Source: an uncultured Chryseobacterium sp. (GTDB taxonomy: Bacteria > Bacteroidota > Bacteroidia > Flavobacteriales > Weeksellaceae). Taken from it: a DNA stretch of 64,000 nucleotides. How positions within the stretch are numbered: the first letter of the stretch is position 1; each line of letters begins with the position of its first letter. Where the stretch lies: NCBI GenBank assembly GCA_913777465.1, contig CAJYRQ010000013.1:1-64000 (forward strand). The letters run 5' to 3'. Of this stretch, positions 8,702 to 17,466 are shown piece after piece. The notes beneath the pieces were generated by a model that was not told the origin of the DNA, did no database searches, and was given only the letters and a program-made list of their open reading frames with translations. The translations under genes were made by a program, and so were the position numbers.

Positions 8702-9091
8702 TCAGTTACTCAATACTTCAGATAATAAATTAAATTTAGGAATATCGATCTCAAAATTTTCCTGGGTTTCCATGTTTCTTACAAGGTATTTTCCGCTCAT
8801 ATTGCCCACACCGGACCGAAGCATCACATTTGAAAAGTAAGTGAAATTTTCACCCACAGCGATCTCCGGCGTAAGACCAATCACCCCGTCGCCGGTAATC
8901 TCGGTATATCCGAAGCCTACATCAAAGATCAGCCATTTTCTTTTAATGATTTTTATCGGAAAACTGCCGTCGTTTTCGATGGTGATATGGTATTTGAAAA
9001 CATGCCTGTTTTCTGAGGGGTAACTGTTTTTGCTATCATATTCAGGAACTACTGAAACTTTGATATTGGAGGTCATTTTCGAGAACATCAT
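8702..9091 (-). CDS. apaG: ApaG family protein
   Basis: A 129-residue ApaG/DUF525 beta-sandwich protein. Recognisable stretches are YHITIENDGSFPIKIIKRKW, the glycine-rich GFGYTEITGDGVIGLTPEI and GNMSGKYLV. ApaG domains bind anionic ligands; bacterial ApaG has been linked to cobalt/magnesium resistance and to Ap4A levels, but its biochemical role is unsettled. The second Met (start at 9076, MTSNIKVSVVPEYD) fits homologues better than the first. Confidence 0.88.
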   Translation of the reverse strand: MMFSKMTSNIKVSVVPEYDSKNSYPSENRHVFKYHITIENDGSFPIKIIKRKWLIFDVGFGYTEITGDGVIGLTPEIAVGENFTYFSNVMLRSGVGNMSGKYLVRNMETQENFEIDIPKFNLLSEVLSN

Positions 9092-9115
9092 TTTAGTATT
9101 TGATAAACAGGATAC

Positions 9116-9142
9116 AAAAATCTCGCCTTTTTGAGGCGAGAT
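9116..9142 (-). terminator. Terminator of sucA-sucB operon
   Basis: An 8-bp perfect stem (ATCTCGCC 9120-9127 with GGCGAGAT 9135-9142). Plus-strand A at 9116-9120 gives the U tract for minus-strand transcription. Confidence 0.8.
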
Positions 9143-9173
9143 CTTAAATTTATAGGGGAATTGTTTTTTAATC

Positions 9174-10436
9174 TTACAATCCTAAGCCTTTTCTTTCGTC
9201 TCCGTTCATTAAGATTCCAACCGGGTTGTCGATGGCTTCTTTAACGGCAACAAGGAATCCTACTGACTCTTTTCCGTCGATAATTCTGTGATCATAAGAC
9301 ATGGCCACATACATCATCGGACGGATTACCACCTGCCCGTCTACCGCAACCGGTCTCTGGATGATGTTGTGCATCCCGAGGATCGCAGATTGAGGCGGGT
9401 TGATGATCGGTGTAGACAGCATCGAACCGAAAGTACCGCCATTGGTAATGGTAAAGGTACCACCCGTCATTTCATCAACGGTAATTTTTCCGTCTCTTAC
9501 TTTGATCGCAAGGTCTTTGATGTTGGCCTCAACACTCGCAAAAGACATATTCTCCGCATTTCTCAATACCGGAACCATCAATCCTTTAGGACCTGAAACA
9601 GCGATCGAGATATCGCAGAAATCGTAGTTCACTTTGAAATCACCGTCGATGGAAGCATTTACATCCGGATACATCTGCAGCGCTCGGGTAACCGCTTTCG
9701 TGAAGAAAGACATGAAACCAAGGCCTACACCGTGTCTCTGGGCAAATTCTTCTTTATATTGCTTTCTTAATCTAAAAATCTCGGACATATCAACCTCGTT
9801 GAAAGTCGTCAGCATCGCGGTTTCATTTTTTACGGAAACCAGTCTCTGCGCGATTTTTCTTCTAAGAACTGAAAGTTTTGTAGTGGTAGTAGAACGGGAA
9901 CCTGTAGCTGTTACCGGATTTCCTCCCAATGCAGGAACAGCAGCCAGCTCAGCGTCAGATTTTGTTACTCTTCCGTCTCTTCCGCTTCCTGAAACCTGTG
10001 AAGCATCCATTCCTTTTTCGTCAAGGATCTTTTTAGCTGCCGGAGACGGAGCTCCTGTAGCATAAGTCTGGGTTGCAGCCGGAGCAGGTTGTGCAGCCGG
10101 TTTAGGAGCTTCCTGTGGCGCAGGCTGAGCAGCTTTCGGAGCTTCTTCCTGTTTTGGAGCTTCCGCAGCAGGACCTTCACCGCCTGCAGGTTTTGCAGCA
10201 TCCATATCGATCAGGCAAACCACCTGTCCTACCTGTACCACGTCCCCTTCTTCAGCTTTCAAAGTGATGATCCCACTTTGTTCGGCAGGCAATTCAAGCG
10301 TTGCTTTGTCTGAATCTACTTCAGCAATGGGTTGGTCTTTTTCCACATAATCCCCATCTTTCACAAGCCAGGTTGCAATTTCAACTTCTGTAATGGATTC
10401 GCCCGGTGAAGGAACTTTCATTTCTAAAACTGACAT
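9174..10436 (-). CDS. sucB: 2-oxoglutarate dehydrogenase E2, dihydrolipoyl succinyltransferase
   Basis: This 420-residue protein is the E2 core of the 2-oxoglutarate dehydrogenase complex of the TCA cycle. The lipoyl domain carries lipoylated Lys44 in [14 protein letters not shown], the form typical of succinyltransferases. An Ala/Pro/Gln-rich linker precedes the subunit-binding domain ([13 protein letters not shown] to GRVTKSD, about 130-165). The catalytic domain ends with YDHRIIDG, giving His383 and Asp387. It follows sucA by 39 bp in the same operon and has its own terminator. Confidence 0.96.
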   Translation of the reverse strand: MSVLEMKVPSPGESITEVEIATWLVKDGDYVEKDQPIAEVDSDKATLELPAEQSGIITLKAEEGDVVQVGQVVCLIDMDAAKPAGGEGPAAEAPKQEEAPKAAQPAPQEAPKPAAQPAPAATQTYATGAPSPAAKKILDEKGMDASQVSGSGRDGRVTKSDAELAAVPALGGNPVTATGSRSTTTTKLSVLRRKIAQRLVSVKNETAMLTTFNEVDMSEIFRLRKQYKEEFAQRHGVGLGFMSFFTKAVTRALQMYPDVNASIDGDFKVNYDFCDISIAVSGPKGLMVPVLRNAENMSFASVEANIKDLAIKVRDGKITVDEMTGGTFTITNGGTFGSMLSTPIINPPQSAILGMHNIIQRPVAVDGQVVIRPMMYVAMSYDHRIIDGKESVGFLVAVKEAIDNPVGILMNGDERKGLGL

Positions 10437-10475
10437 ATCGTATTTTTTATTTTTTTATTGATTATTATTTTTTTA

Positions 10476-13289
10476 TTAAGCAGTTACGGGTCTTTTGGCC
10501 GGCGTATCGTTTCTGTCGAATACCCTGTTGATTACGCCATTCTGGTTTTTCTCGAACATCTTATGGCTTCCCGGAGCCGGAGCACCGCTCGGTACCGGAG
10601 CAATCACCTGGATTCCCGTATCCCTGAAGTTTCTCAGGATATAAGACCATGCCCCCATGTTTTCAGGTTCTTCCTGAGCCCACACGATTTCTTTCCGGTT
10701 CGAATATTTTTCAAAGATCGCTTCAATAGCATCCGTCTGAAGAGGATACAACTGCTCGAATCTTACCAATGCTATATTTTCAGCATTCAGCTCTTCTTTT
10801 TTAGCCAGCAGTTCAAAGTATAATTTACCGGAGCAAAGGACCAGTTTTTCAATTTTTGCAGGATCGGCATTAACGTCGTCAAGGATCGGCTGGAATCCGC
10901 CGGTTGCAAAATCTTCCAGCGGGGAAACCACTTTCGGATGTCTCAACAGGGATTTAGGGCTCATCACGATCAACGGCTTTCTGAATGCCCATTTCAGCTG
11001 TCTTCTCAACAGGTGGAAATAGTTGGCCGGTGAAGTGATATTTGCAACCACCATATTTTCGTTGGCACAAAGCGTCAGGAATCTTTCAAGCCTTGCCGAG
11101 GAGTGTTCTGCACCCTGCCCTTCCGAACCGTGAGGCAACAGCATCACCAGACCGTCCTGGATCTTCCATTTTTCCTCTGCCGCCGCCAGATACTGGTCGA
11201 CAATAATCTGGGCTCCGTTGACGAAATCACCGAATTGTGCTTCCCAGATCGTTAAGGTATTCGGCGAAGCCATGGCATATCCGTAATCGAAACCTAAAAC
11301 CCCATATTCTGAAAGGTGTGAATTGTAAACATCGAACCTGCTTTCGGAAACGTGTCTCAGAGGGATGAATTCTTCTTCCGTATCTTCGGTTTTCACTACC
11401 GCATGTCTGTGGGAGAATGTTCCCCTTTCCACATCTTCACCGGAAATTCTCACATTATGGCCTTCTACAAGTAAGGTGGCATATGCCAGCCATTCTCCAA
11501 GGGCCCAATCCAGAGAATTGCCTTCAATAGCTTTGATTCTGTTTTCAAACAGTCTCGTGATTTTATTCAGGAATTTTTTATCTGCCGGAAGCGTAGACAT
11601 TTTAAGCGCCAGCTCCTTCAGTTTATCAAGATCGAATTTCGTATCCACTGCTTCCTGAACCGCCCCTCTTTTGGCAATCGGGTAATTCGTCCAGTCATCA
11701 GACATGAAAACATCCATTACGTTTTTTTCAATTTCTTTGGAGGCATCGAAATCCTTATCCAGAAGTGCCTTGAATTCAGTTTCCATTTTAGCGATAACGT
11801 CATTGGACGTAACGTTATCTTTTAACAGCTGATCTTTATAGATTTCTCTCGGATTCGGGTGCTTAGAAATGATTTTATACAGATTAGGCTGTGTAAATCT
11901 CGGCTCATCCCCTTCGTTGTGACCGTATTTTCTGTAACCCAGTAAATCGATGTACACATCTTTACCGAATTTCGCCCTGAAATCGGCAGCAAAGTGAATC
12001 GCATGAACTACCGCTTCCGCATCATCCGCATTCACATGCATCACAGGAGATTCGGTAACTTTGGCAACATCCGTACAATAAGTGGAAGATCTTGCATCCA
12101 TATAGTTTGTAGTAAAGGATACCTGGTTGTTCACCACAATATGAACGGTTCCTCCCGTTCTGTATCCTTCCAGCGTCATCATCTGGGCCACTTCGTAAGC
12201 GATCCCCTGACCCGCCAAAGCACCGTCACCATGGATAATGATCGGTAAAACTTTAGAATAATCTTTGTATTTGTCGTCAACTTTCGCACGGCAGATTCCT
12301 TCTACAAGAGCCGCTACGGTTTCAAGGTGGGACGGGTTCGGTGTTAAATTAATTGAAACTTCTTCACCGGAAGCCGTTTTGATTTTTTTGGATGAACCCA
12401 GGTGGTATTTAACGTCTCCTGAAAATACATCTTCTTCAAATTCTTTCCCTTCAAATTCCGAGAAGATCTGCTTGTATGATTTTCCGAAGATGTTGGTAAG
12501 CACATTCAGTCGTCCTCGGTGAGCCATCCCTAAAACCACTTCATCCACACCCAGCTGGGAAGATCTGGTGATCAGCTGGTCCAATGCCGGAATAAGGGTT
12601 TCCCCTCCTTCCAGGGAGAATCTTTTCTGACCGACAAATTTTGTGTGAAGATAATTTTCAAATGCTACCGCCTGATTTAATTTTAATAAAATTTCCGTTT
12701 TTTCATTCGCTGAAAGGCTCGGATGGTTTTCATTCACCTGAAGCCACTGCTTGATGTAATCCTTTTCCTCAACATTGTTGATGTGCATATACTCTACCCC
12801 GATGGAATCGCAGTAGATGTTTTCAAGGTGGGTAATGAGTTCCTGTAAGGTAGCAGGTCCTTTCATTCCCGTTTCAACCGCACAGTTGAATTTTGTATTT
12901 AAATCCGATTTGTCCAGACCGAAATTTTCGATATCCAGCGTCGGGGTATAATGTCTTCTTTCCCTAACAGGGTTTGTCTTTGTAAACAGATGCCCTCTTG
13001 TCCTGTACGCCTCAATCAGGTTCACTACCTTAAATTCCTTTCTGATGTGTTCCGGAACCTCACCGTTTGAAGCGGCCTGGTTTGCCTGCTGTACCACAGG
13101 AGATGAAGCGGCCGGAGCCTGAACATATTGAACATTATCTTCGTCTCCGTAGTTCTCCAAAGCAAAATCGAAGCCCTGAAAGAAGGCTTTCCATGATGGT
13201 TCCAAAGAGTCCGGATATTTTAAGTACTGTTGGTATAAATCCTCAATCAACTGAGAATGAGCTGCGTTTAGGAATGAAAATCTGTCCAT
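10476..13289 (-). CDS. sucA: 2-oxoglutarate dehydrogenase E1
   Basis: A 937-residue thiamine diphosphate enzyme that decarboxylates 2-oxoglutarate and succinylates the lipoyl group of SucB. The N-terminal helix MDRFSFLNAAHSQLIEDLYQ is the E1o-specific segment. The substrate and TPP region includes GMAHRGRLNVL and IHGDGALAGQGIAYE. The transketolase-like pyrimidine domain (LLPHGSEGQGAEHSSAR) and C-terminal domain (WAQEEPENMGAW) follow. Length matches the family. First gene of the sucAB operon; E3 (lpd) is not here but a fragment lies at the right edge of the window. Confidence 0.97.
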   Translation of the reverse strand: MDRFSFLNAAHSQLIEDLYQQYLKYPDSLEPSWKAFFQGFDFALENYGDEDNVQYVQAPAASSPVVQQANQAASNGEVPEHIRKEFKVVNLIEAYRTRGHLFTKTNPVRERRHYTPTLDIENFGLDKSDLNTKFNCAVETGMKGPATLQELITHLENIYCDSIGVEYMHINNVEEKDYIKQWLQVNENHPSLSANEKTEILLKLNQAVAFENYLHTKFVGQKRFSLEGGETLIPALDQLITRSSQLGVDEVVLGMAHRGRLNVLTNIFGKSYKQIFSEFEGKEFEEDVFSGDVKYHLGSSKKIKTASGEEVSINLTPNPSHLETVAALVEGICRAKVDDKYKDYSKVLPIIIHGDGALAGQGIAYEVAQMMTLEGYRTGGTVHIVVNNQVSFTTNYMDARSSTYCTDVAKVTESPVMHVNADDAEAVVHAIHFAADFRAKFGKDVYIDLLGYRKYGHNEGDEPRFTQPNLYKIISKHPNPREIYKDQLLKDNVTSNDVIAKMETEFKALLDKDFDASKEIEKNVMDVFMSDDWTNYPIAKRGAVQEAVDTKFDLDKLKELALKMSTLPADKKFLNKITRLFENRIKAIEGNSLDWALGEWLAYATLLVEGHNVRISGEDVERGTFSHRHAVVKTEDTEEEFIPLRHVSESRFDVYNSHLSEYGVLGFDYGYAMASPNTLTIWEAQFGDFVNGAQIIVDQYLAAAEEKWKIQDGLVMLLPHGSEGQGAEHSSARLERFLTLCANENMVVANITSPANYFHLLRRQLKWAFRKPLIVMSPKSLLRHPKVVSPLEDFATGGFQPILDDVNADPAKIEKLVLCSGKLYFELLAKKEELNAENIALVRFEQLYPLQTDAIEAIFEKYSNRKEIVWAQEEPENMGAWSYILRNFRDTGIQVIAPVPSGAPAPGSHKMFEKNQNGVINRVFDRNDTPAKRPVTA

Positions 13290-13335
13290 TATTACAGTTT
13301 ATCTGTTATTAAAATTTGTTTGTCGAATTAAGCTT

Positions 13336-13343
13336 CAAATTTA
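13336..13343 (-). promoter_or_regulatory. -7 promoter element of sucAB
   Basis: CAAATTTA on the plus strand reads TAAATTTG on the minus strand, 47 bp upstream of the sucA start. No good -33 TTTG is seen at the expected distance. Confidence 0.45.
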
Positions 13344-13402
13344 ATAAAAAAAACCGACTTGGAACAGCCTTTAAACTATTAAAAAAAGTATAAAATATTT
13401 TC

Positions 13403-14443
13403 TTACTTAAATACTGATAATGAGAGTTTCATATTGACATCCTGGTCCTCCACAGGGCGTTCTATGAAAGTCTGACGAATATCATTAAAACGCATCTCGT
13501 CTTTCTTGGCTTTCTGGATTAATTGTTGTATCGCCTTTACTCTTCCGGCATAATTTCCCTTGTAATACATGATGTAATTCTGCGCCGGATTCAGCGTCCT
13601 GAAACTGAAATTATTATCGGTAACTCCGAACTTTTTAGACAGCGGAATTCCAAGGAAATAAGAGACTTCCTTATCCTTGTAATTATCCGCATCGGTCACC
13701 AGAACCGGATAGCCGAATTCATCGTCTTTCTTGCCTAAATCCATCGTGGTGTAGTTGTAGATTTTGTTATAATTCATCACGATATTTTTGTACAGGGCGT
13801 CTTTCTTGTTGGAGGCACTTACATTGATTCCCAGAAGCAGTTTTTCATCTTCATTTTCAACCATAATGCTGTCGTATTTGATGGCTGCCATCTGGTTGTC
13901 CTTTTCCACTTTATTGCCTAGAACATTTTTCAGGTTGGTCATACTTTTATCAATGTTTTCAGCGAAACGGTCTTCCGTCCAGAAATTTTCTACCCTCTTC
14001 AAAACAGAGAGCTTCGGGGTATGCACCACCCAGGTAATTTTCGTTTTTTCTGCCGATAATGCTTTGAATTTAACATCTACGACCGTCGGACTCTCATTAC
14101 GGTCTTCGAAAAGCTGATAGCGGAGCGATTTGTTCGGATTTTCATACCGGATGAACATTTCCCCATCGGTATCGTTCTGAGGATCCACATAGCTGATGGA
14201 ACTTCCCTGTCCCTCATAAGGCGTATAATAGTCTATATCAACGGATTTGGAACTCGTAAAAAAGTTGTTCCACCGCGTGAAATGCTGCAGGTTGTTGAAC
14301 TGTGAAAAGACTTTTTCAAGAGGATAATCAACCTCTTTCTCGATTTTAAAGTCCTTGCTTTCATCCACAAAATAATACATCGAAGCCGCATAAGCCCCGA
14401 TCAGCAAAACAACAAGCACCGCTATGATTTTAAAAAAACGCAT
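13403..14443 (-). CDS. SRPBCC (polyketide cyclase-like) family protein
   Basis: A 346-residue protein with one N-terminal membrane segment (FFKIIAVLVVLLIGAYAASMYYF, about 3-25) and then an SRPBCC-type helix-grip domain (EKEVDYPLEKVFSQFNNL, WNNFF, FKALSAEKTKITW). The C-terminal half (about 190-330) is a second alpha/beta region resembling GyrI-like effector-binding domains. Such proteins bind hydrophobic ligands; no ligand or catalytic residue can be named. It is probably anchored in the inner membrane. A TACATTTG box ends only 4 nt before its ATG. Confidence 0.7.
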   Translation of the reverse strand: MRFFKIIAVLVVLLIGAYAASMYYFVDESKDFKIEKEVDYPLEKVFSQFNNLQHFTRWNNFFTSSKSVDIDYYTPYEGQGSSISYVDPQNDTDGEMFIRYENPNKSLRYQLFEDRNESPTVVDVKFKALSAEKTKITWVVHTPKLSVLKRVENFWTEDRFAENIDKSMTNLKNVLGNKVEKDNQMAAIKYDSIMVENEDEKLLLGINVSASNKKDALYKNIVMNYNKIYNYTTMDLGKKDDEFGYPVLVTDADNYKDKEVSYFLGIPLSKKFGVTDNNFSFRTLNPAQNYIMYYKGNYAGRVKAIQQLIQKAKKDEMRFNDIRQTFIERPVEDQDVNMKLSLSVFK

Positions 14444-14447
14444 GACA

Positions 14448-14455
14448 CAAATGTA
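14448..14455 (-). promoter_or_regulatory. -7 element directly before SRPBCC gene
   Basis: CAAATGTA on the plus strand reads TACATTTG on the minus strand, with 4 nt between it and the ATG. A TTG (plus-strand CAA at 14476-14478) lies 20 nt further upstream. The transcript would be nearly leaderless. Confidence 0.5.
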
Positions 14456-14465
14456 TAGAAAATAA

Positions 14466-14497
14466 CAAGAGTGACCAATATGGCGGCCACTCTGTTT
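14466..14497 (-). terminator. Possible terminator after glgC
   Basis: AGAGTG (14468-14473) pairs with CACTCT (14488-14493), extended by CC/GG across one mismatch. It lies 53 bp beyond the glgC stop. The T tract is better on the plus strand than on the minus strand, so its role for glgC is uncertain, and it overlaps the SRPBCC promoter region. Confidence 0.4.
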
Positions 14498-14549
14498 TTA
14501 AAATTATTTAAGGGTGATAAAGATGAATCGGTAATGAATTTCCATCCTT

Positions 14550-15818
14550 TTATCCGATATGCGTTCCCGATCTCAGCACCGCTCCTTTCTTCACGACGAT
14601 AATCCCGTCCTGAACCGAGTGGGTTCCGTAGTCGCCGTCCTGAAGATGCTTGCCTCCGATGATCCTTACGTTGTCGCCGATATGACAGTTCTTATCTAAA
14701 ATCGCTTTTTCTATATAGCAGTATTTTCCGATTCCCATATTCGGGTGGCCGTTGTTGTCGTTCTCAATGATTTCTGCCGTTCCCTGGTAAAAATCCGAAC
14801 CCATAACATAAGAATTCACAATCGTGCTACCTTTGTCTATTCTGGTACGGTTTCCGATCACGGAATTTTCTATTTTATCTGCCATAATGATACATCCGTC
14901 TCCAAAAACGGCTTTGCTTACATAGGAACCGTTGATTTTCGACGGCGGAAGCATTCTCGCTCTCGTATAAATCGGTGACGAGGAAAACAGGTTGAACTGA
15001 GGGAAATCCTGGCAAAGATCCAGGTTGGCTTCGTAGAAAGACTCAATGGTTCCGATGTCCGTCCAGTACCCTTCGTACTGATAGCTTAAAGTTGTGTATT
15101 TACCGATGGAATTCGGAATGATGTCTTTCCCGAAATCGTCTCCGGCACCTTCGTCAAACATTTTCTTCAGAATGCTTTTCGTAAAGATGTAGATTCCCAT
15201 GGAAGCCAGGTATTCTTTTCCGGCATGCTTATTTTCGTCGGAAACTTCCGATTTCAGGCCATGCAGCATATCATAACCGGGTTTCTCAACGAAGGAAGTA
15301 ATATTTCCTTCGTCATCGGAACTCAGGATCCCGAAACCGGTAGCGTCCTTTGCATTTACCGGAATAGTGGCAATGGTTACATCACCGCCTTTTTCAATAT
15401 GGAAATCCAGCATTTCCTTAAAGTCCATCTGATACAGCTGGTCTCCGGAAAGAATCAGGATGTATTCGTAGTCGTACTTTTCAAGGTGCTTCATCGACTG
15501 GCGTACGGCATCTGCCGTTCCCTGGTACCAGCTTTCGTTTTCTACATTCTGTTCCGCGGCCAGGATATCTACGAATCCTTTGCTGAAAATATCGAAGTGA
15601 TAAGAGTTTTTGATATGTGAATTCAGTGATGCTGAATTAAACTGCGTTAAAACCAGGATTTTGTTCATTCCCGAATTAAGGCAGTTGGAAATAGGAATAT
15701 CGACCAGACGGTATTTCCCGGCGATCGGTACGGCCGGCTTCGACCTTGAATAGGTAAGAGGGAATAATCTCGTTCCTCTTCCGCCTCCTAAAACAATGGA
15801 TATTACATTGCGATTCAT
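14550..15818 (-). CDS. glgC: Glucose-1-phosphate adenylyltransferase
   Basis: A 422-residue ADP-glucose pyrophosphorylase, which makes ADP-glucose from ATP and glucose-1-phosphate for glycogen synthesis. The N-terminal GGGRGTRLFPLT and SKPAVPIAGKYRLVDIP motifs form the nucleotide site; LSGDQLYQMDF carries the catalytic Asp, and FVEKP and the left-handed beta-helix C-terminal domain follow. Last gene of the minus-strand glgB-glgA-glgC group, 97 bp after glgA. Confidence 0.96.
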   Translation of the reverse strand: MNRNVISIVLGGGRGTRLFPLTYSRSKPAVPIAGKYRLVDIPISNCLNSGMNKILVLTQFNSASLNSHIKNSYHFDIFSKGFVDILAAEQNVENESWYQGTADAVRQSMKHLEKYDYEYILILSGDQLYQMDFKEMLDFHIEKGGDVTIATIPVNAKDATGFGILSSDDEGNITSFVEKPGYDMLHGLKSEVSDENKHAGKEYLASMGIYIFTKSILKKMFDEGAGDDFGKDIIPNSIGKYTTLSYQYEGYWTDIGTIESFYEANLDLCQDFPQFNLFSSSPIYTRARMLPPSKINGSYVSKAVFGDGCIIMADKIENSVIGNRTRIDKGSTIVNSYVMGSDFYQGTAEIIENDNNGHPNMGIGKYCYIEKAILDKNCHIGDNVRIIGGKHLQDGDYGTHSVQDGIIVVKKGAVLRSGTHIG

Positions 15819-15915
15819 ATGTACATTTATTTTTTAATTCTTATAATTCTAATTTCTAAGCAATACCCGGTATTTCAGGCTGTATAGAAACTAAAGTTTT
15901 CAATGGTATAATTTA

Positions 15916-17322
15916 TCAGTTTCTATACAGGTTTATATATTTCTCCGCCGAGGTTTCCCAGGCAAAATCAAAATCCATATTGGCATGAATCAGGTTCTCC
16001 ATCATGCCTTTCTGATTGTAAATCATCAGCGCCCTGTTCACCGCATGAAGAATATCATCCACTCCCGGAAAAGTAAAATTCAGTCCTGCGCCGCCGGTCG
16101 AGATATCGTTTACCGTATCCCGCAATCCTCCGGTATATCTTACGATGGGAACCGTACCGTATCTCATGGAATACATCTGGTTCAGTCCGCAGGGCTCAAC
16201 CCTCGATGGCATCAGCAAAAAGTCCGCCGAAGCGTATATTTTATGCGAAAGATGTTCCTTATATCCGAGGTCCAGCGCGAAATTGCTGTAAATATAATCG
16301 TATTCCTTCAGCTTATTTTCGATATAGGCATTACCGGATCCCAGAATCATGATATTTAAAGCCCCGTGAGTCTGCGTGATGCTTCTCCAGACAACGTCCG
16401 GAAGAAAATCCGCTCCCTTTTCCGTGGCAAACCTTCCGATAAAGGCAAACAGCGGAAGTTCCGGCCTCAGGCCGTATTCTTTACAAAGCTTTTCTTTATT
16501 CTTTTTCTTCAGTGCCACTGCATTTTTATTATTGAAATTAAAATCCAGCATCGGATCCGTTTCCGGGTTCCAGACCTCCGTATCGATCCCGTTGATGATT
16601 CCGTAAGCTTTTCCGAACTCTTCACGCACCAGGCTTTCCAGTCCGCGAAAGCTGATAAAAAGCTCTTCCATATACCCCTGGGAAACCGTTGTAAAAGCAT
16701 GGGAGCATTTAATCATGCTGGCTAACGGATTGATCAGTCCGTCCCAATCCATCAGGCCCCATTTATACCGGTCGAACGATGGAATATACCTGGCCATTTC
16801 CCAGCTCATCATTCCCTGATATTCTCCATTGTGAATGGTGGCAACGGTTTTCACTCCTTTTAAAAAGGAAAACTCCCAGCAATGTTCTACCATAAAAGGA
16901 ATTAATCCCGTGTGATAATCGTGGCAGTGCAGGACATCCGGACGGATCTGCATGGCGCTGAGCCAGTGAAGCACGCCGTGCTGGAAACCGATAAACTGGA
17001 AGTTTTCGTCCTGATAGCCGTAAGGATTGTCGCGATCCAGCAATCCCGGGATTTTCACCATATACAATTCAAACCCCAGCGCATCCGATTTTTCCTTTAA
17101 AACCTGCACCTGCAGCATGTTTGGCCCCTGGTGGATGAACCCATCAAAAACTATGTCAAACTCATGGTCGTGAGTGAAAGTTTTGTTGTACCAGGGCATA
17201 ACGACCTTCGCATCAACCCCTTTAATTTTATTCTGATATTTCGGCAAAGCTCCTACAACATCGGCCAGGCCGCCTACTTTTGCCACCGGATAACATTCCG
17301 TGCTGATATGAAATACTGTCAT
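15916..17322 (-). CDS. glgA: Glycogen synthase (ADP-glucose type, GT5)
   Basis: A 468-residue GT5 glycogen synthase that adds glucose from ADP-glucose to alpha-1,4 chains. The KVGGLADVVG motif at residues 15-24 is the ADP-glucose site. AFIGRFATEKGADFL and MPSRVEPCGLNQMYSMRYGT in the C-terminal Rossmann domain are the GT-B signature, with the catalytic Glu in EPCGLNQ. It lies 144 bp after glgB and 97 bp before glgC. Confidence 0.95.
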   Translation of the reverse strand: MTVFHISTECYPVAKVGGLADVVGALPKYQNKIKGVDAKVVMPWYNKTFTHDHEFDIVFDGFIHQGPNMLQVQVLKEKSDALGFELYMVKIPGLLDRDNPYGYQDENFQFIGFQHGVLHWLSAMQIRPDVLHCHDYHTGLIPFMVEHCWEFSFLKGVKTVATIHNGEYQGMMSWEMARYIPSFDRYKWGLMDWDGLINPLASMIKCSHAFTTVSQGYMEELFISFRGLESLVREEFGKAYGIINGIDTEVWNPETDPMLDFNFNNKNAVALKKKNKEKLCKEYGLRPELPLFAFIGRFATEKGADFLPDVVWRSITQTHGALNIMILGSGNAYIENKLKEYDYIYSNFALDLGYKEHLSHKIYASADFLLMPSRVEPCGLNQMYSMRYGTVPIVRYTGGLRDTVNDISTGGAGLNFTFPGVDDILHAVNRALMIYNQKGMMENLIHANMDFDFAWETSAEKYINLYRN

Positions 17323-17466
17323 ATTCTTCCTATCATTTATTGTTTTACTATTCTGAAGATTTATTACTTATTTTCTGCTGTTAAACGGATGCAGCCCACA
17401 TAAAAGGATAATCATTTTCTGTATATTATAACATAAGGCTCTGAAAGTGATTCTTTAAAATTTTTT

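Noticed and set aside
11800-11822. GATAACGT and ACGTTATC inverted elements resembling the metE palindrome
   Set aside because: They lie inside the conserved sucA coding sequence and match required codons.
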